Notes: generated by a model not told the origin, from the letters alone. Counted from the stretch's first letter, positions 35,001 to 43,363 are shown. The stretch: DNA of 64,000 nt from Asterias amurensis (GCF_032118995.1 NC_092662.1:15575701-15639700); one strand, 5' to 3'. Numbers and translations: made by a program.

Positions 35001-36357
35001 TGATAGCCTCTTTACTAGTTTACTTAGTGTCTGTTATTGAGCAGTTCTTAGCACCATACATGACCACACGTCTTGTATTTCCATGGGTTTCTATCGATTG
35101 TAGTGAGAGGGTTTCAGTCAATGTATTCGTTGACCTGAATTTTAAGACTAAGTCTGTTTGCCTTTGGGCCCAAGATGTCTTGTCATGCTCTCTCTATTCC
35201 ACACATACATCTTCTGCAAATACTTAAGATTTCTGCACAGCGGTGAGATACGGTGTGCATAAATAGTATTTACAATTCGACAAGAGGTTATGTTTCTAAA
35301 TAACAAACATCTGAGATGGCAGAAGGGTACTGGCCTGGAGTTACACGGAAGCCATGCCTCTGTTACCTCTAGTCTCGGACTTGGTGCCCCTTCCATAATT
35401 TCCCATAAACGAGATTCTCCAATGCAAAATGAAAACGACCTTGCTTTCTAAAAAAGAAGGAATTTTCAGCCTGAAGACTTTGAAAGGGGTTATGTTTCCA
35501 AATAACACAAATCCAGCTTGGCATAAGGTACACCAAGCCTTAAAAAAATGAAGAAGAAAAAATGATCAAACAAATATTTATAAAAAATAAATAAATAAGG
35601 AAACAAACTAAACAAATAGAAAGAAACAAAGAAACAAAGAAACAAACATACAAACAGACATTGACAAACAAATAAATAAACAAATAAATCACTAAACTTT
35701 CTTCTGCTTGCCTCCCATCCCAACAAAAGTGTCTGTTTTAGCCTATGTATAAGGTTTCCTAGAAAGTTGTATATTTTCCGAATGTCTTACAATCGGATTC
35801 TTTTTTTGGCTTCCTATAGCTCCAGTTGGGAAATCCCCTCGCTGAAGACCAACCAGCAACGTTTCGTTAGCGACTCGGACGGCAAACACTACCCCTGGTA
35901 CGGTTGCACCACGGAGGTGGCCACCATCCCGGGGCCAACGTCCTGCTACAGCACATTCCACCTTCGTATGAACGACAACTTCCACCCGTCAATTACGTGG
36001 GACATCCCCGTGCGAAACAGCCACCAGGTCCGTCTGACCAAGCTGGCCCGGGACCAGAGCTTCACGGTCTGGCTGATCGCCATGAACAAAACCACGGGAC
36101 AGAAGTTTGTCCTGAGGACAATTAAATGGAGGATGAGGATTAATATTGCCGTGGACGAGACCCAACCTCTAGGTCGGAGGGCACAACTTCTTGACCCCAT
36201 CATACAGGAACAGCCTCATATTCTAGAGCCATGGCAGAATGAAGTAGCCCCACCCGAAGCCCTACGTGCCCCCAATGCAAACAACGCACAGACACTTATA
36301 TGGCGGCCGAGCAGTGGTGGTGAAGTCGTAATTGTACCACCAGTAAGCCACCACTAG
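16642..36357 (+). CDS. FAM78: FAM78 family protein (conserved coding region, 2 exons)
   Basis: Member of the FAM78A/FAM78B family, conserved in animals and without an established biochemical function. Exons 16642-16904 and 35820-36357 join in frame (AC|C, Thr88) to 266 residues; the vertebrate proteins have about 260-280. Matching blocks include VYDLHAIIDPHPT, VLKYQTPHFRASARVRFPP, SDSDGKHYPWYG, MNDNFHPSITWDIPV, LARDQSFTVWLIAMN and TIKWRMRINIAVD, ending NANNAQTLIWRP. No signal peptide or membrane span is present. The start MGC, as in the vertebrate proteins, is a possible N-myristoylation plus palmitoylation signal. The donor is GTAAGT at 16905 and the acceptor TTCCTATAG ends at 35819; the intron is 18,915 bases. 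The frame is also open far upstream of MGC, so a longer N-terminus is possible. Exon 2 is clearly more GC-rich than its surroundings. Confidence 0.95.
16979..17106. mobile_element. Foldback element G1 (GATATGGCGGACAC ends)
   Basis: GATATGGCGGACACAATACT at 16993 and GTGTCCGCCATATC at 17070 are inverted ends around ATACACCCAAACCAAAAAGT. It sits 75 bases inside the FAM78 intron. A larger related copy is at 50457-50925. Confidence 0.7.
17346..17466. mobile_element. Foldback element D1 (AGTTAGGACTAGTCC family)
   Basis: CTCAAAGAGTTAGGACTAG at the left and GACTAGTCTTAACTCC plus TGAAATCCGCCC at the right are inverted. Several inner copies of GACTAGTCCTA pair. Confidence 0.75.
17467..17875. other. 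No gene seen; (AAC)n run
   Basis: AT-rich intron sequence with CAACAACAACAACAGC around 17605-17650. Confidence 0.5.
17876..18230 (+). mobile_element. TTAA MITE B5
   Basis: Starts TTAAAGGCAGTGGAAACTAC. The right end is eroded to GTGCCCAGTGCCAGTAA. Confidence 0.8.
18508..18640. mobile_element. Foldback MITE A4, truncated
   Basis: Left arm only: AGGAGCACGTTGCCTTGGAT to CACAAACATGCCTCGAAA. It is cut exactly where the YY1-like array begins. Confidence 0.8.
18640..19600. repeat. Roughly 200-bp tandem array with YY1-like cores
   Basis: Five diverged units. Each carries AAAATGGCGGCGCCCATGA (fifth: AAAATGGCTGCGCCCATGA) with cores at about 18663, 18867, 19053, 19251 and 19467, so spacings are roughly 186-216 bases. 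Shared unit parts include AACTTCATGGTTGAGTGAGT, ATATTCTCATATTATACAGA and TTGCCAAACGCAGTTCG. ATGGCGGC is the YY1 core. Lies in the FAM78 intron. Confidence 0.88.
19601..20040. other. No gene seen
   Basis: Intron sequence without recognised elements. Confidence 0.45.
20045..20092. repeat. (GCTT)n microsatellite
   Basis: About 12 GCTT units, giving Leu/Ala/Cys or Lys/Gln/Ala/Ser polypeptides that are not genes. Confidence 0.95.
20185..20370. mobile_element. L-family element (GGGCACCAAGG repeats)
   Basis: Contains TATGCTTTGTTTTTGAAAGG, CACCAAGACATTTTCTCC, CATTTTAAGGGCACGAAGGC and ATCACCTTCGTTGCCTCCGT, then ATCAGGCCT. The family has other copies at 23630, 24945, 25175, 28205, 33975, 35325, 38805, 39866, 54806, 57190 and 59163. 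Confidence 0.65.
20735..21302. repeat. 22-bp minisatellite, about 26 units
   Basis: The consensus AGCCTGGCCTAAAGGTATTA (plus AT) repeats head to tail. Variation is greater at the left and homogeneous runs occur at 20960-21050 and 21240-21300, as expected for recent expansion from the inside. Confidence 0.95.
21373..21500 (-). mobile_element. TTAA MITE B6, truncated
   Basis: TTAAGGGCACTGTACACATG then GTCGAAGACCAG and GTGAAAATTTGGACTCAATT, lost after about 21500. Confidence 0.7.
21988..22455 (+). mobile_element. 103-bp direct repeat unit plus TTAA MITE B7
   Basis: The unit 21988-22090 (ATGCCATTAATCTGTTTGTG to CGGCTTGGGTTGCCGATTA) is followed by a complete MITE at TTAA 22091-22094 to 22452-22455. 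The same unit recurs at 22456-22558. Confidence 0.82.
22456..22928 (-). mobile_element. Second 103-bp unit plus TTAA MITE B8 in reverse orientation
   Basis: The unit ATGCCATTAATATGTTTGTG to CTTGGTTTGCGGATC is followed by TTAA (22559) and a MITE running opposite to B7. Its right end is lost after TATTTTGAGTATAA. Confidence 0.8.
22929..23340. other. No gene seen
   Basis: Intron sequence, no recognised element. Confidence 0.45.
23341..23620. repeat. Diverged tandem duplication, about 170 bp
   Basis: TTCCGGGATTGGTTGATGAA (23368) and TTCCGGGATTGGTTCATGAA (23531) each precede TTGCCA, ACAAACAA and ACAAACCCTTG-like sequence. The first begins with a CCCTTCCCTTCCCTTCC run. Confidence 0.65.
23630..23812. 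mobile_element. L-family element
   Basis: GCCTGATACTTCACGGAGGC, ATTGCCTTGGTGCCCTTGAG, AGGGTGCCCTACCAAGGAGA and ACCAAGCATACAGGCCTG: the family in inverse orientation to 20185. Confidence 0.65.
23813..24944. other. No gene seen
   Basis: AT-rich intron sequence. A 71-residue minus-strand open frame (24537-24752) has no family resemblance or splice context. Confidence 0.45.
24945..25340. mobile_element. Two adjacent L-family elements
   Basis: CAGGCCTGTATATGCTTCGT at 24950 and GGCAAGGGCACCAAGGCATC at 25180 begin two copies. The second runs to TCGCCTTCGTTGTCTCCGT and CGGGCCTGG. Confidence 0.6.
25853..26145 (-). mobile_element. TTAA MITE B9, truncated
   Basis: CAGCACTGGACACCTTTGGT to CTTCAGAGTTGGCCGTTTTT; left TTAA mutated and right half missing. 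Confidence 0.72.
26146..27330. other. No gene seen
   Basis: Strongly AT-rich. A short L-family scrap (AGGAGGAAATACATTGGTGC) lies at 26149. Nothing else recognised. Confidence 0.45.
27331..27723. mobile_element. Foldback MITE A3 with TTAA duplication
   Basis: TTAA at 27331-27334 and 27720-27723 flank AGGAACACGTTGCCTTGGAT and its complement. Loop near 27525 inside AACACGGTCGGCCATTTATG arms. Confidence 0.92.
27724..28204. other. No gene seen
   Basis: AT-rich intron sequence with a T run at 27872. Confidence 0.45.
28205..28355. mobile_element. L-family element, partial
   Basis: CAAGGTATTTTCTCCTTAGA, GGGCACCCTATGAAGC, ATTTCAAGGGCACCGAGG and ATCGCCTTCGTTGCCCCC. Confidence 0.6.
28385..28930. repeat. 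Degenerate tandem duplications
   Basis: GCAAAGCCTTGGAGGG (28424) returns as GCGAAGCCTTGGAGGGG (28631). TTAGCCCGCACCTGTGCCCA occurs at 28708 and 28871, each followed by GGTAAAATGACGTTCAGACG or the same with one change. Confidence 0.65.
28938..29225. repeat. Two-copy repeat, about 200 bp, rich in GGTGTT/AACACC
   Basis: GTTAAAATATTACTAATATC (28938) matches GTTAAATATTACTCATTTCT (29137). Each is followed by CATTGGTGTTGTTTTAACACC-like and TTTTAACAC stretches. Confidence 0.6.
29231..29583 (-). mobile_element. TTAA MITE B10
   Basis: Complete ends; internal deletion of about 40 bases near the left (TGGTAGTCTCAACATATG). Central palindrome GAGACCCCAAATTCTAAATC around 29395. Confidence 0.88.
29584..30330. 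other. No gene seen
   Basis: Intron sequence without recognised elements. Confidence 0.4.
30335..30530. mobile_element. Foldback element F3
   Basis: GCACAAAAATTTGCTTAGCA and TGCTAAGCAAATTTTTGTGC pair, as do AACACGATTACCAACC and GGTTGGTAACCCTGTT. Confidence 0.75.
30688..30770. promoter_or_regulatory. Paired CRE palindromes in a 43-bp duplication
   Basis: TGACGTCACATTG occurs at 30704 and 30747. Each is preceded by a CTCAGCA block, giving a 43-base spacing. A CGTCAC follows at 30761. Confidence 0.5.
30771..31658. other. No gene seen
   Basis: AT-rich intron sequence; no recognised element. Confidence 0.45.
31659..32045 (+). mobile_element. TTAA MITE B11 (reference-like full copy)
   Basis: TTAAAGGCAGTGGACACTAA to GTGTCCAGTGTCTTTAA, 387 bases. 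Central palindrome with GAGACCTCGGATTTAGAATT around 31840. Used as the reference orientation for the other B copies. Confidence 0.92.
32185..32410. repeat. Degenerate tandem repeat, about 60-bp unit
   Basis: GAGTTAACTCCTCGAGATGA, TTAACTCCTTTAGCTAAGGC, TTTACTCCATGAGATGAGGC and GTTAACTCCTTGAGCTAAGG recur at about 32202, 32262, 32320 and 32376. They alternate between two variants, so the larger period is about 115. Confidence 0.75.
32652..32716. promoter_or_regulatory. Six TGACGT half-sites in a perfect 32-bp tandem repeat
   Basis: TGACGT starts at 32655, 32662, 32678, 32687, 32694 and 32710. The unit AATGACGTCTGACGTAATTA is repeated at exactly 32 bases. A CREB/ATF-like binding cluster is inferred. 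Confidence 0.5.
32720..33174. other. No gene seen
   Basis: Intron sequence without recognised elements. Confidence 0.45.
33175..33566 (-). mobile_element. TTAA MITE B12
   Basis: TTAAAGACACTGGACACC to GTGCCCACTGCCTTTAA, full length. Ends mix the CACTGG and CAGTGG types. Confidence 0.9.
33567..33970. other. No gene seen
   Basis: AT-rich intron sequence. Confidence 0.45.
33975..34292. mobile_element. L-family element with internal triplication
   Basis: GCAGGCCTGGTTTGAACATG occurs at 33979, 34052 and 34119, each followed by GGCAAGGCCATTTTCATATT-like and AAAGGGCACTTCCA blocks. Then come GGCACCAAGGCCAAGACC and CCAGGCCTG at the end. Confidence 0.75.
34371..34726 (+). mobile_element. TTAA MITE C1
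   Basis: Family C: TTGGACACTTTCGG end, ACTTACAGGGTTTACAGAAG, AAACAAGGGGTGGGTTTTCC, ACCGAAAGT and GTGTCCAATGGCTTTAA. Its right quarter (TTTTCACAGGTTTGTT) is homologous to family B. Confidence 0.85.
34727..35320. other. No gene seen
   Basis: AT-rich. A GAAATTGGGCCCTG scrap of family F lies at 34737. Confidence 0.45.
35325..35470. mobile_element. L-family fragment
   Basis: GGCCTGGAGTTACACGGAAG, TTGGTGCCCCTTCC and TCCAATGCAAAATGAAAACG. Confidence 0.5.
35541..35695. repeat. A-rich simple sequence (AAAC/AAAT)n
   Basis: Degenerate AAAT, AAAC and GAAACAAAGAAACAAAG runs about 125 bases before the FAM78 terminal exon acceptor. Confidence 0.8.
35820..36357 (+). CDS. FAM78: FAM78 terminal coding exon
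   Basis: One base completing codon 88, then 178 codons from SSWEIPSLKT to IVPPVSHH and TAG at 36355-36357. High G+C at third positions. Confidence 0.96.
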
Positions 36358-37251
36358 AAGCTGAACTGTTTTCAAACAAAACTCGATAAGTGCCTTTGAC
36401 TCATAGAACAGTACTCCTTTTTGTTTTGGAAAAGCGAGTCATAATTATCAAGAACTTATATATCTATCCTCAATAATACCATATTTTTGGAAACAGACAT
36501 TTATTACCAAAAAAACAAGTGCAATTTGTATGAATCGGAAAAAACAAAAACAAATTATGAGCTACCAGTTTTGTATTTTGGGTGGTGGATATTAAGTCTT
36601 CGACACGTCTAATGCATGCTGACTACTGAAAAACAATTGTACAGTTAAATTTACCGAGTCTTCAAATCATTAATATACAGCTAATTTAAATATGAATGGT
36701 AAGGTCTAATTTCAAGCTATTTGATTGGTCGGATAATATGCAAATTAGATCATGAGATTGTGGTGTAAAAAAATAGCATTTGTTTCGGTTTTTAAATCCA
36801 ATTGGTTCGCACTAACAGGGTACACAACAAAATCGAAATCCTTTTTGAACATTTATGATTTACGCATGCTTCTTACTGAGTTTTCATATCTTTAAAATAT
36901 CTATTAAACAAAAACGGACCAGTGAATGTTAAATAATGTATTTATGGATGTTGTATAATTGCACATTTTAATTTCTGCAGAATTATGTGGTTAAATGTCC
37001 AACAAGTCACACACACAAAAAGAGAGCAAAGTTTGAGACTGGACGTTTAAGCTTTATTTGGTTTTTAGTGTAAATGGTTTTTAGTTCGTTTAAATTGCAT
37101 GAGGAACTACATGCTGCAATGAAAGTAACACTAATTTTAATAGAATAAAACAATCCAAGAAATGAATCTTACTAGAATATGTCCACATTCAAATTAAATA
37201 ACAACTGAAGAGTGAACAAACTTAAAACTTCACAGTTCATTCATGTTTAAC
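36358..37251 (+). other. FAM78 3' UTR and flank
   Basis: AT-rich sequence after the stop. AATAAA at 37143-37148 is a possible polyadenylation signal; others further right (ATTAAA at 39477) cannot be excluded. Confidence 0.4.
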
Positions 37252-37634
37252 TTAAAGGCGCCATGGAAACGTTTGGTAAAGGTCAAAGACTAGTATCCCC
37301 ACTCAGTGTTCCTCAACATTTGCATAAAATAAGTATCATGTGAAAATTTCTGCTAAATTGGTCATCGAAGTTGCAAGAACAAAATGAAAGGAAAAACCAT
37401 TTTGTTACATAACTTTGTGCTTTCACATGCATAATAAAAGGCTTCAGCTGAAGTTTTTTTAATTATTTTTTTAGTGAACAATTACCTCTTTCTCAAAAAC
37501 TACGTTACTTCAGAGGGAGCCGTTTCTCACAATGGTTTATATTATTAGCAGCTCTCCATTGGTCGTTACCAAGTAAGTTTTTAAGCTAATAATTATTTTG
37601 AGTAATTGGAGTAAACAGTGTCCAGTGCCTTTAA
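37252..37634 (-). mobile_element. TTAA MITE B13
   Basis: TTAAAGGCGCCATGGAAACG to GTGTCCAGTGCCTTTAA. The CTTGAAGCCATTGG of C2 follows immediately. Confidence 0.85.
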
Positions 37635-37635
37635 C

Positions 37636-38007
37636 TTGAAGCCATTGGACACTTTTGGAACAGAATTTTTGTTAAGTTCACAGATTTACAAATAACTTAC
37701 AGGGTTTACAGAAGGTAATGGTGAAAGACTTCTCTTGAAATACTATTCCATGAAATGCTTTACTTTTTGAGAAAACATTTAAACAGTATCAATTCTCGAT
37801 ATCGAGAATTATGGATTTATTTTAAACACATGTCATGACACGGCAAAACATGCGGAAACAAGGGTGGGTTTTCCCGTTATTTTCTCCCGACTCCGATGAC
37901 CAATTTGAGCCTAAATTTTCACAGGTTTGTTATTTTATATATAAGTTGTGATACACGAAGTTAGGGCCTTGGACAATACTGTTTACCGAAAGTGTCCAAT
38001 GGCTGTA
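37636..38007 (+). mobile_element. TTAA MITE C2
   Basis: GAAGCCATTGGACACTTTTG to GTGTCCAATGGCTGTAA; abuts B13. Confidence 0.85.
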
Positions 38008-38204
38008 AAACAACGTTAAGTTTTCTGTTTGTAGAGGCAATTTCTCCATGGGAAAAACACTCAGGCAGAAAGGTTCACAGGCATAAGCTTCCAAGAAAGG
38101 GAAGGATTGCTTCGCGATAATGACAGAAAAATCAGACATCATGATGAGTGAAAAGTAATTATCCTAATGGAATGAAGGGTTGTGAATGAGAATGACATGT
38201 CTAG

Positions 38205-38605
38205 GTTTTGTGAGTGTTCTATTTAAAACATCAACATGGTTTGAATATACTGAAAGAAGAGTAGTTACTTTGGGATGAATCTATACACTATTCACCAAGC
38301 TGAACAAATCCAACAGCAAAATCTTTGGGGTTTGGTGAATGTTCTTATAAAAAACATCAACATGGTTTGAATACACTGGTAACGAGGGGTGGTTACTTAT
38401 TGGAATAAATATATTCACTCTTCTTCAAGCTGAAATCCAACAGCAAAACCTATGGGGCTTGGTGAATGTTCTTATTACAACATCAACATGGTTTGAAAGC
38501 ACTGGTAACGAAGGGTGGTTACTTATTGGAATAAATATAATCATCTCTTCATCAAGCTGAAATCCAACAGTACAAACCTATGGGGTGAACGTTGTTATTT
38601 CAATT
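38205..38605. repeat. 126-bp tandem repeat, three units plus a partial
   Basis: CATCAACATGGTTTGAA starts at 38229, 38355 and 38481, exactly 126 bases apart. Units share GGTGGTTACTTATTGGAATA and CAAGCTGAAATCCAACAG. Confidence 0.9.
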
Positions 38606-38804
38606 TAACTGTCATGTGGATAGTTAATCATGGTCTACGTTAAAATGGGACATGTATAGCTCACATAAATGATGTTTTCCCTGCAGTTTTAACCATTATA
38701 ATGGTTTGAGCTGTTAGTGTTTCCAAGAATGTCTAGGTTTCTTGATCATGAAGACGTCATCACATTAATGACTTACAGTTGATGTGAATAACAGAGGCCT
38801 GGAC

Positions 38805-39150
38805 ATTCCGCGAAGGCTTATGTCATGGTCTATGATGGGGTCGTCTTGGCCTTGGTGCCCATTCAAAAATTAGGGCAATTACTGTCAGAGTTGTAAGTGT
38901 TTCCAAGAAGGCTTGCTCGTGATAACAAAGACACCACCAAGAGTATAAATGTGAAATACAGAGGCCTTGACATTCGGCTACAGATACTATGACCTATGTT
39001 GGCTCGGTCTTGGTCTTGGTGCCCATTTAAATCCCCGTATACTTAAAGATGGTCCAATGGAAAGTGCCCTTTGCAAGATGAAAATGGCCTTGCCCTCTCA
39101 AAGATAAATTTCCTTGCCTGGAAAATGGCCTTGCCCTCTCGAAGATTCAG
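38805..39150. mobile_element. L-family elements, degenerate
   Basis: GAGGCCTGGACATTCCGCGA, TCTTGGCCTTGGTGCCCATT and AAATGGCCTTGCCCTCTC (twice), indicating at least two overlapping copies. Confidence 0.55.
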
Positions 39151-39683
39151 ATGAGATAACACAACCAGGCACAATTTCAAGGGCTCACTTGAGAATAAAT
39201 TCATAAACATTTAGTGAGGTGTATATAGTTATCAAATAATAACTCGTGATTCTTTCACAATTTATGTTTCAATTTTACGTTTAAGTTTTTCTGGTGGCAC
39301 CTTAAAAAAAGGAGTCAGTTATAGGTTGACCATGCAATATTGATTGAAGTATTATGCAAAACGGTGTTTACTTGTCAAAAAGCATTTTGTATCTTTCTTT
39401 TTATTTTTGTACATTCTTGAGTTCTTCAACAAGTTTTTTGTATATTTTTGTAATGTTGGGTGTAACTTGCATAAATATTAAAACAATGTTAAATGTACAG
39501 GATTTGTTTATTTGCCCGGTTCTGTAGGATACATTTTATTTTAAATCAGTTTTATTGGATATTATCACTTAGTTTTACATTGGGATAATTTACACTGCTC
39601 TTTCGTTCAATGGTATATACCACAGTCTTGTCATTGCAAAAATTATTGTCACTACCAAAACAAGTGTTCATAACAACAGGCCA
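39150..39683. other. No gene seen
   Basis: AT-rich with T runs and ATTAAA at 39477. Could be the distal 3' end of a transcript. Confidence 0.4.
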
Positions 39684-39868
39684 GGGGTCGATTTCACAAA
39701 GAGTTAGGACACGTCCTAACTTAGGACACGTCCTAACTTAGGACACGTCCTAACTTAGGACTAGTCCTAGGAGATATTAAAAACGTATGGCTAGTCCTAA
39801 GTTAGGACGAGTTACTCGTCTTACACTCGACATAAGACTAGTCTTTACTCTTTGTGAAATCCACCCCT
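39684..39868. mobile_element. Foldback element D2
   Basis: GGGGTCGATTTCACAAAGAG at the left and TTTGTGAAATCCACCCCT at the right. Three tandem copies of TAACTTAGGACACGTCC inside the left arm. Confidence 0.85.
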
Positions 39869-40030
39869 GATACTTCACGGGGGCAACGAAGGCAATTGCC
39901 CCCATGCCCCCATGTCATTGAATTGGTGCCCTTGAAATGCTCAATGTACAATTTCCTTATAGGGTGGTCTTGACCGTGGAGAAAATGCCTTGGTGCCCTT
40001 GCCCTTTAAAAAATGAGGCATACAGGTTTG
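39866..40030. mobile_element. L-family element
   Basis: CTGATACTTCACGGGGGCAA, ATTGGTGCCCTTGAAATGC, TGGAGAAAATGCCTTGGTGC and ATGAGGCATACAGG. Abuts D2. Confidence 0.65.
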
Positions 40031-41190
40031 TAACAATTGATGACCATGATGTGTTTTGAAGAATGATTGTGAGCTTTGCAGTTGTGTTGCTTTCAAAAGA
40101 GGGTATAAAAAACTGTGTATTTCAAACAGTGTAAAGGCTAACGCATTGTTTGGCGAATGATCCTTAAAATGTTTAAAAATATATATTTTGGGAAATAACA
40201 AATTTATTTCTGGGTGGGTGACGAGTCAGCATTTCACATTGGCTTTCGTTATGATGTGGTAATTTTGATGTTTGTTCTATACTGCCGCCCTGAGTTTGTT
40301 TGCGTAACCGAGTAACACAAAGGTGAAAGACTTTGGAAAAAAAATAATGTTGGGAGGGTATGACTTGAAAAGAAAAAAACCCACAACCCAATACAAACAA
40401 ACTATCCGGATATTGCAATTGTCATCACCTTTAACACCTTATAAACATCAGTTACTGAATGCTAAAAGATCATGACATGCATTTTTGCACTAGAACATTA
40501 TGTGGAGGGGGAGGGGTTCGTAAGAGGAAAATGGGGGGGTTCGTAAGAGGAAACCATATTCCACAAAAATTAATAAAAATAGAATTTAAAAGTGTATAAC
40601 TTTGAGAGGGAAAAATGAGATTCTGAAACTAAACTTAACAAAAACGCAGAATCAGCTTTCAGTTTGGGGCGTTTGGGCAAGCAGTGACGTCATCAATGAC
40701 GTGCCTCATTTTTAGTTGTGCAATATGCTGAAACTTTCTCTTCCAAACTGGGCGACACCCTTCCTTCAAATTGTCATGAATATTTTTGTACAGTTAGGTA
40801 GAATCTGTGGACTTTTCTTGATAAAGAAAAAAAATAGCAAATCGGTCATCAGATATTTTTGAAGAATTTGGTTTGTTTTACAGGAGATATTTGTAGAAGA
40901 AAATAAGGATAAGAAATGTACAGAAAAATGTTTAAATTATAGCGGTTTAAAAAGGATGTTAGATAACAAATGATAGGAAACACCATTTTTCTTTCAAAAA
41001 AAAAAAAAAATTTAAGTTTGTCATCATCAGAGAACTGAATAAAAGAAAAGTTAAAAACCAATAATTCATTGATTGCGGATTAACTGTTGATGTTGTGTGT
41101 TTTCATCTGGTTTTATTTATTGCAACCCATAGCAAGAAAAAAGATTCAACAGGCGAAATGCAGAGTTTCTTTTGCACAGGCAACTTGTTT
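40031..41190. other. No gene seen
   Basis: AT-rich. A TGACGTCA at 40685 is followed by TGACGT at 40697, and there is a G-rich run at 40503-40540. No exon recognised. Confidence 0.45.
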
Positions 41191-41199
41191 TGTAATATG

Positions 41200-41590
41200 T
41201 TGAGTACTTTTTGTACGACACAAAACACATACGCCCACTGATTGACATTAAACTTACATGGTTTGAAGATAATGATAATAGAAAGCTTCCATTAAAATAT
41301 TACTTGATGAGGTGCTTTATTTTTTTGAGAAATTCGTAAAACAGTGGCAGAAAATATAGTTATCGTCTCCTGAAACGAAATTTGTGTTCAGCATGTACAT
41401 TGTATTTACGTGACTCTCCTGAAAACATTGCTCTGTGATTTTTATTTTTCCCTCAAAATCTTGACGACTATGAAGCTGAAACTTCTCCGAATGAAGCTAA
41501 AACTTCTACCTACATGTATCATATCACATCACTCACGGAGTATGGATTCATGTCTTAGCCAAAAACTAAAGGTACCAAGACCCTTTGAAT
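41200..41590. mobile_element. E-family element (GGTACC..GACCCTTT end)
   Basis: GTTTGAAGATAATGATAATA and AGCTTCCATTAAAATATTAC match copies at 62599-62928 and 63104-63545. The right end GGTACCAAGACCCTTTGAA is the inverse of TTAAAGGGTTTTGATACC at 63104. Confidence 0.65.
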
Positions 41591-41599
41591 AATTACTAT

Positions 41600-42176
41600 G
41601 AAGCAAAACTAAGCATGGTACCTGTCTGAGATTGTACCTGTAACATATTATTTTGGCTGGTAAACATACTAAGCAATGCATAATCTTGTTGTGCTTAAGT
41701 AGCTCTATGACATTGACGCTAGATCGTTAATTGGATTGGAAAAAGGGGTCAAGACATGACCCTTTTCGAAACTACGGCTCACGCTTCAGGCTATGGCTTG
41801 TTCTCCGTCAGTCATGTTGAAAATGTGCGCCTTCGATACGAGACATCGCACTGGCTGACGAATCTAAAAGCCGAAGCCCTAAAGCCGTATCCATAATTTC
41901 GAAAATACCAAACATTCACAAACCAGAAATGTTGCAGCATCTCTAAACCAATAATACTCGAGTTGACTCTACTTTATTTTTTTCTCTCTCTCTCTCTCGA
42001 CAGACCCAGACTATTTTTAATCTGATAAACCGATAAATAACCAACCCAAAGGAAATGTATATTGCATGAACTTTGAGATGGGTCCAATTTCCCGCATTAA
42101 TTAATCACAGGTATCTTTTAATGACAATCGCTTCTTTACTGTGAATCCGTTCGTGTCATTAAACATTCCTAATCGC
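41600..42176. other. No gene seen
   Basis: (CT)n at 41981-41998. AT-rich otherwise. Confidence 0.45.
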
Positions 42177-42533
42177 TTAAAGGCACTGGACACTTTCGAA
42201 ACAGAAAAAAATAAATAAAAGTTCACAGATTTACAAATAACTTACAGGGTTTACAGAAGGTAATGGTAAAGACCTCTCTTGAAATATTATTCCATGAAAT
42301 GCTTTATTTCTTGTGAAAACAATTACCAATTCTCGACAAAGAGATAGTAAACACATGTCATGACACGGCGAAATGTGCGGAAACAAAGGTGGGTTTTCCC
42401 GTTATTTTTTCCCGACTCTGATGACCGATTGAGCCTAAATTTTCACAGGTTTGTTATTTTATATATTACTTGTGTTACACAAAGTGTGGGCGTTTGGACA
42501 ATACTGTTTACCGAAAGTGTCCAATGGCTTTAA
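42177..42533 (+). mobile_element. TTAA MITE C3
   Basis: TTAAAGGCACTGGACACTTT to GTGTCCAATGGCTTTAA. Left end is B-like and right end is C-like, so a B/C mosaic. Confidence 0.88.
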
Positions 42534-42894
42534 AGGCAATGGACACCTTTGGTAATTGTCAAAGACCAGTAATCTCAATTAGTGTATCTCAACATATGCA
42601 TAAAATAGCACGTGAAAATTTGGGCTCAACTTGTCATCGAATTTGCAAGGGAATGACGAAAGAAGAGTACCCTTGTTGCATTGTTTGCTCTCACATGCCT
42701 TATACAAAGGCTTCAGCTGAAGTCTGTTATTATTTAGTGAGTAATTACCTCTTTCTAAAAAAAAACTACGTTACTTCAGAGGGAGCCGTTTCCCACAATG
42801 TTTTATATCGGTACTATCTACAGCTCTCAATACCTCGTTAGAAATTACGTTTTTATGCCAACCTAATATTTTGAGTGGTGTTCGATGCCTTTAA
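42530..42894 (-). mobile_element. TTAA MITE B14 sharing its TTAA with C3
   Basis: TTAAAGGCAATGGACACC begins on the last four bases of C3. Ends TTCGATGCCTTTAA. Confidence 0.88.
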
Positions 42895-42935
42895 AAGCAA
42901 TCGTTTCTTGCTGGGCAGTGGATCCGTTCGTGTCA

Positions 42936-43321
42936 TTAAAGGCAGTGGACACTATTGGTAATTGTCAAAGACTAGCCTTCACGGTTGGTGTATCTCAACA
43001 TACACATAAAATAACAAACCTGTGAAAATTTGAGCTCAATTGGTCGTCGAAGTTGCGAGATAATAATGAAAGAAAAAGCACCCTTGTCACACGAAGTTGT
43101 GTGCATTTAGACGGTTGATTTCGAGACCTCAAGTTCTAAATCCGAGGTCTCGAAATCAAATTTGTGGAAAATTTATTCTTTCTCGAAAACTATGGCACTT
43201 CAGAGGGAGCTGTTTCTCACAATGTTTTATACCATCAACCTCTCTCCATTACTCGTCACCAAGAAAGGTTTTATGCTAATAATTATTTTGAGTAATTACC
43301 AATAGTGTCCACTGCCTTTAA
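42936..43321 (-). mobile_element. TTAA MITE B15 between 43-bp direct repeats
   Basis: Full copy with perfect TTAAAGGCAGTGGACAC ends. AGCAATCGTTTCTTGCTGGG and the bases after it precede it (42894-42935) and recur just after it (43321-43363). Confidence 0.9.
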
Positions 43322-43363
43322 AAGCAATCGTTTTTTGCTGGGCAGTGGATCCGTTCGTGTCAT

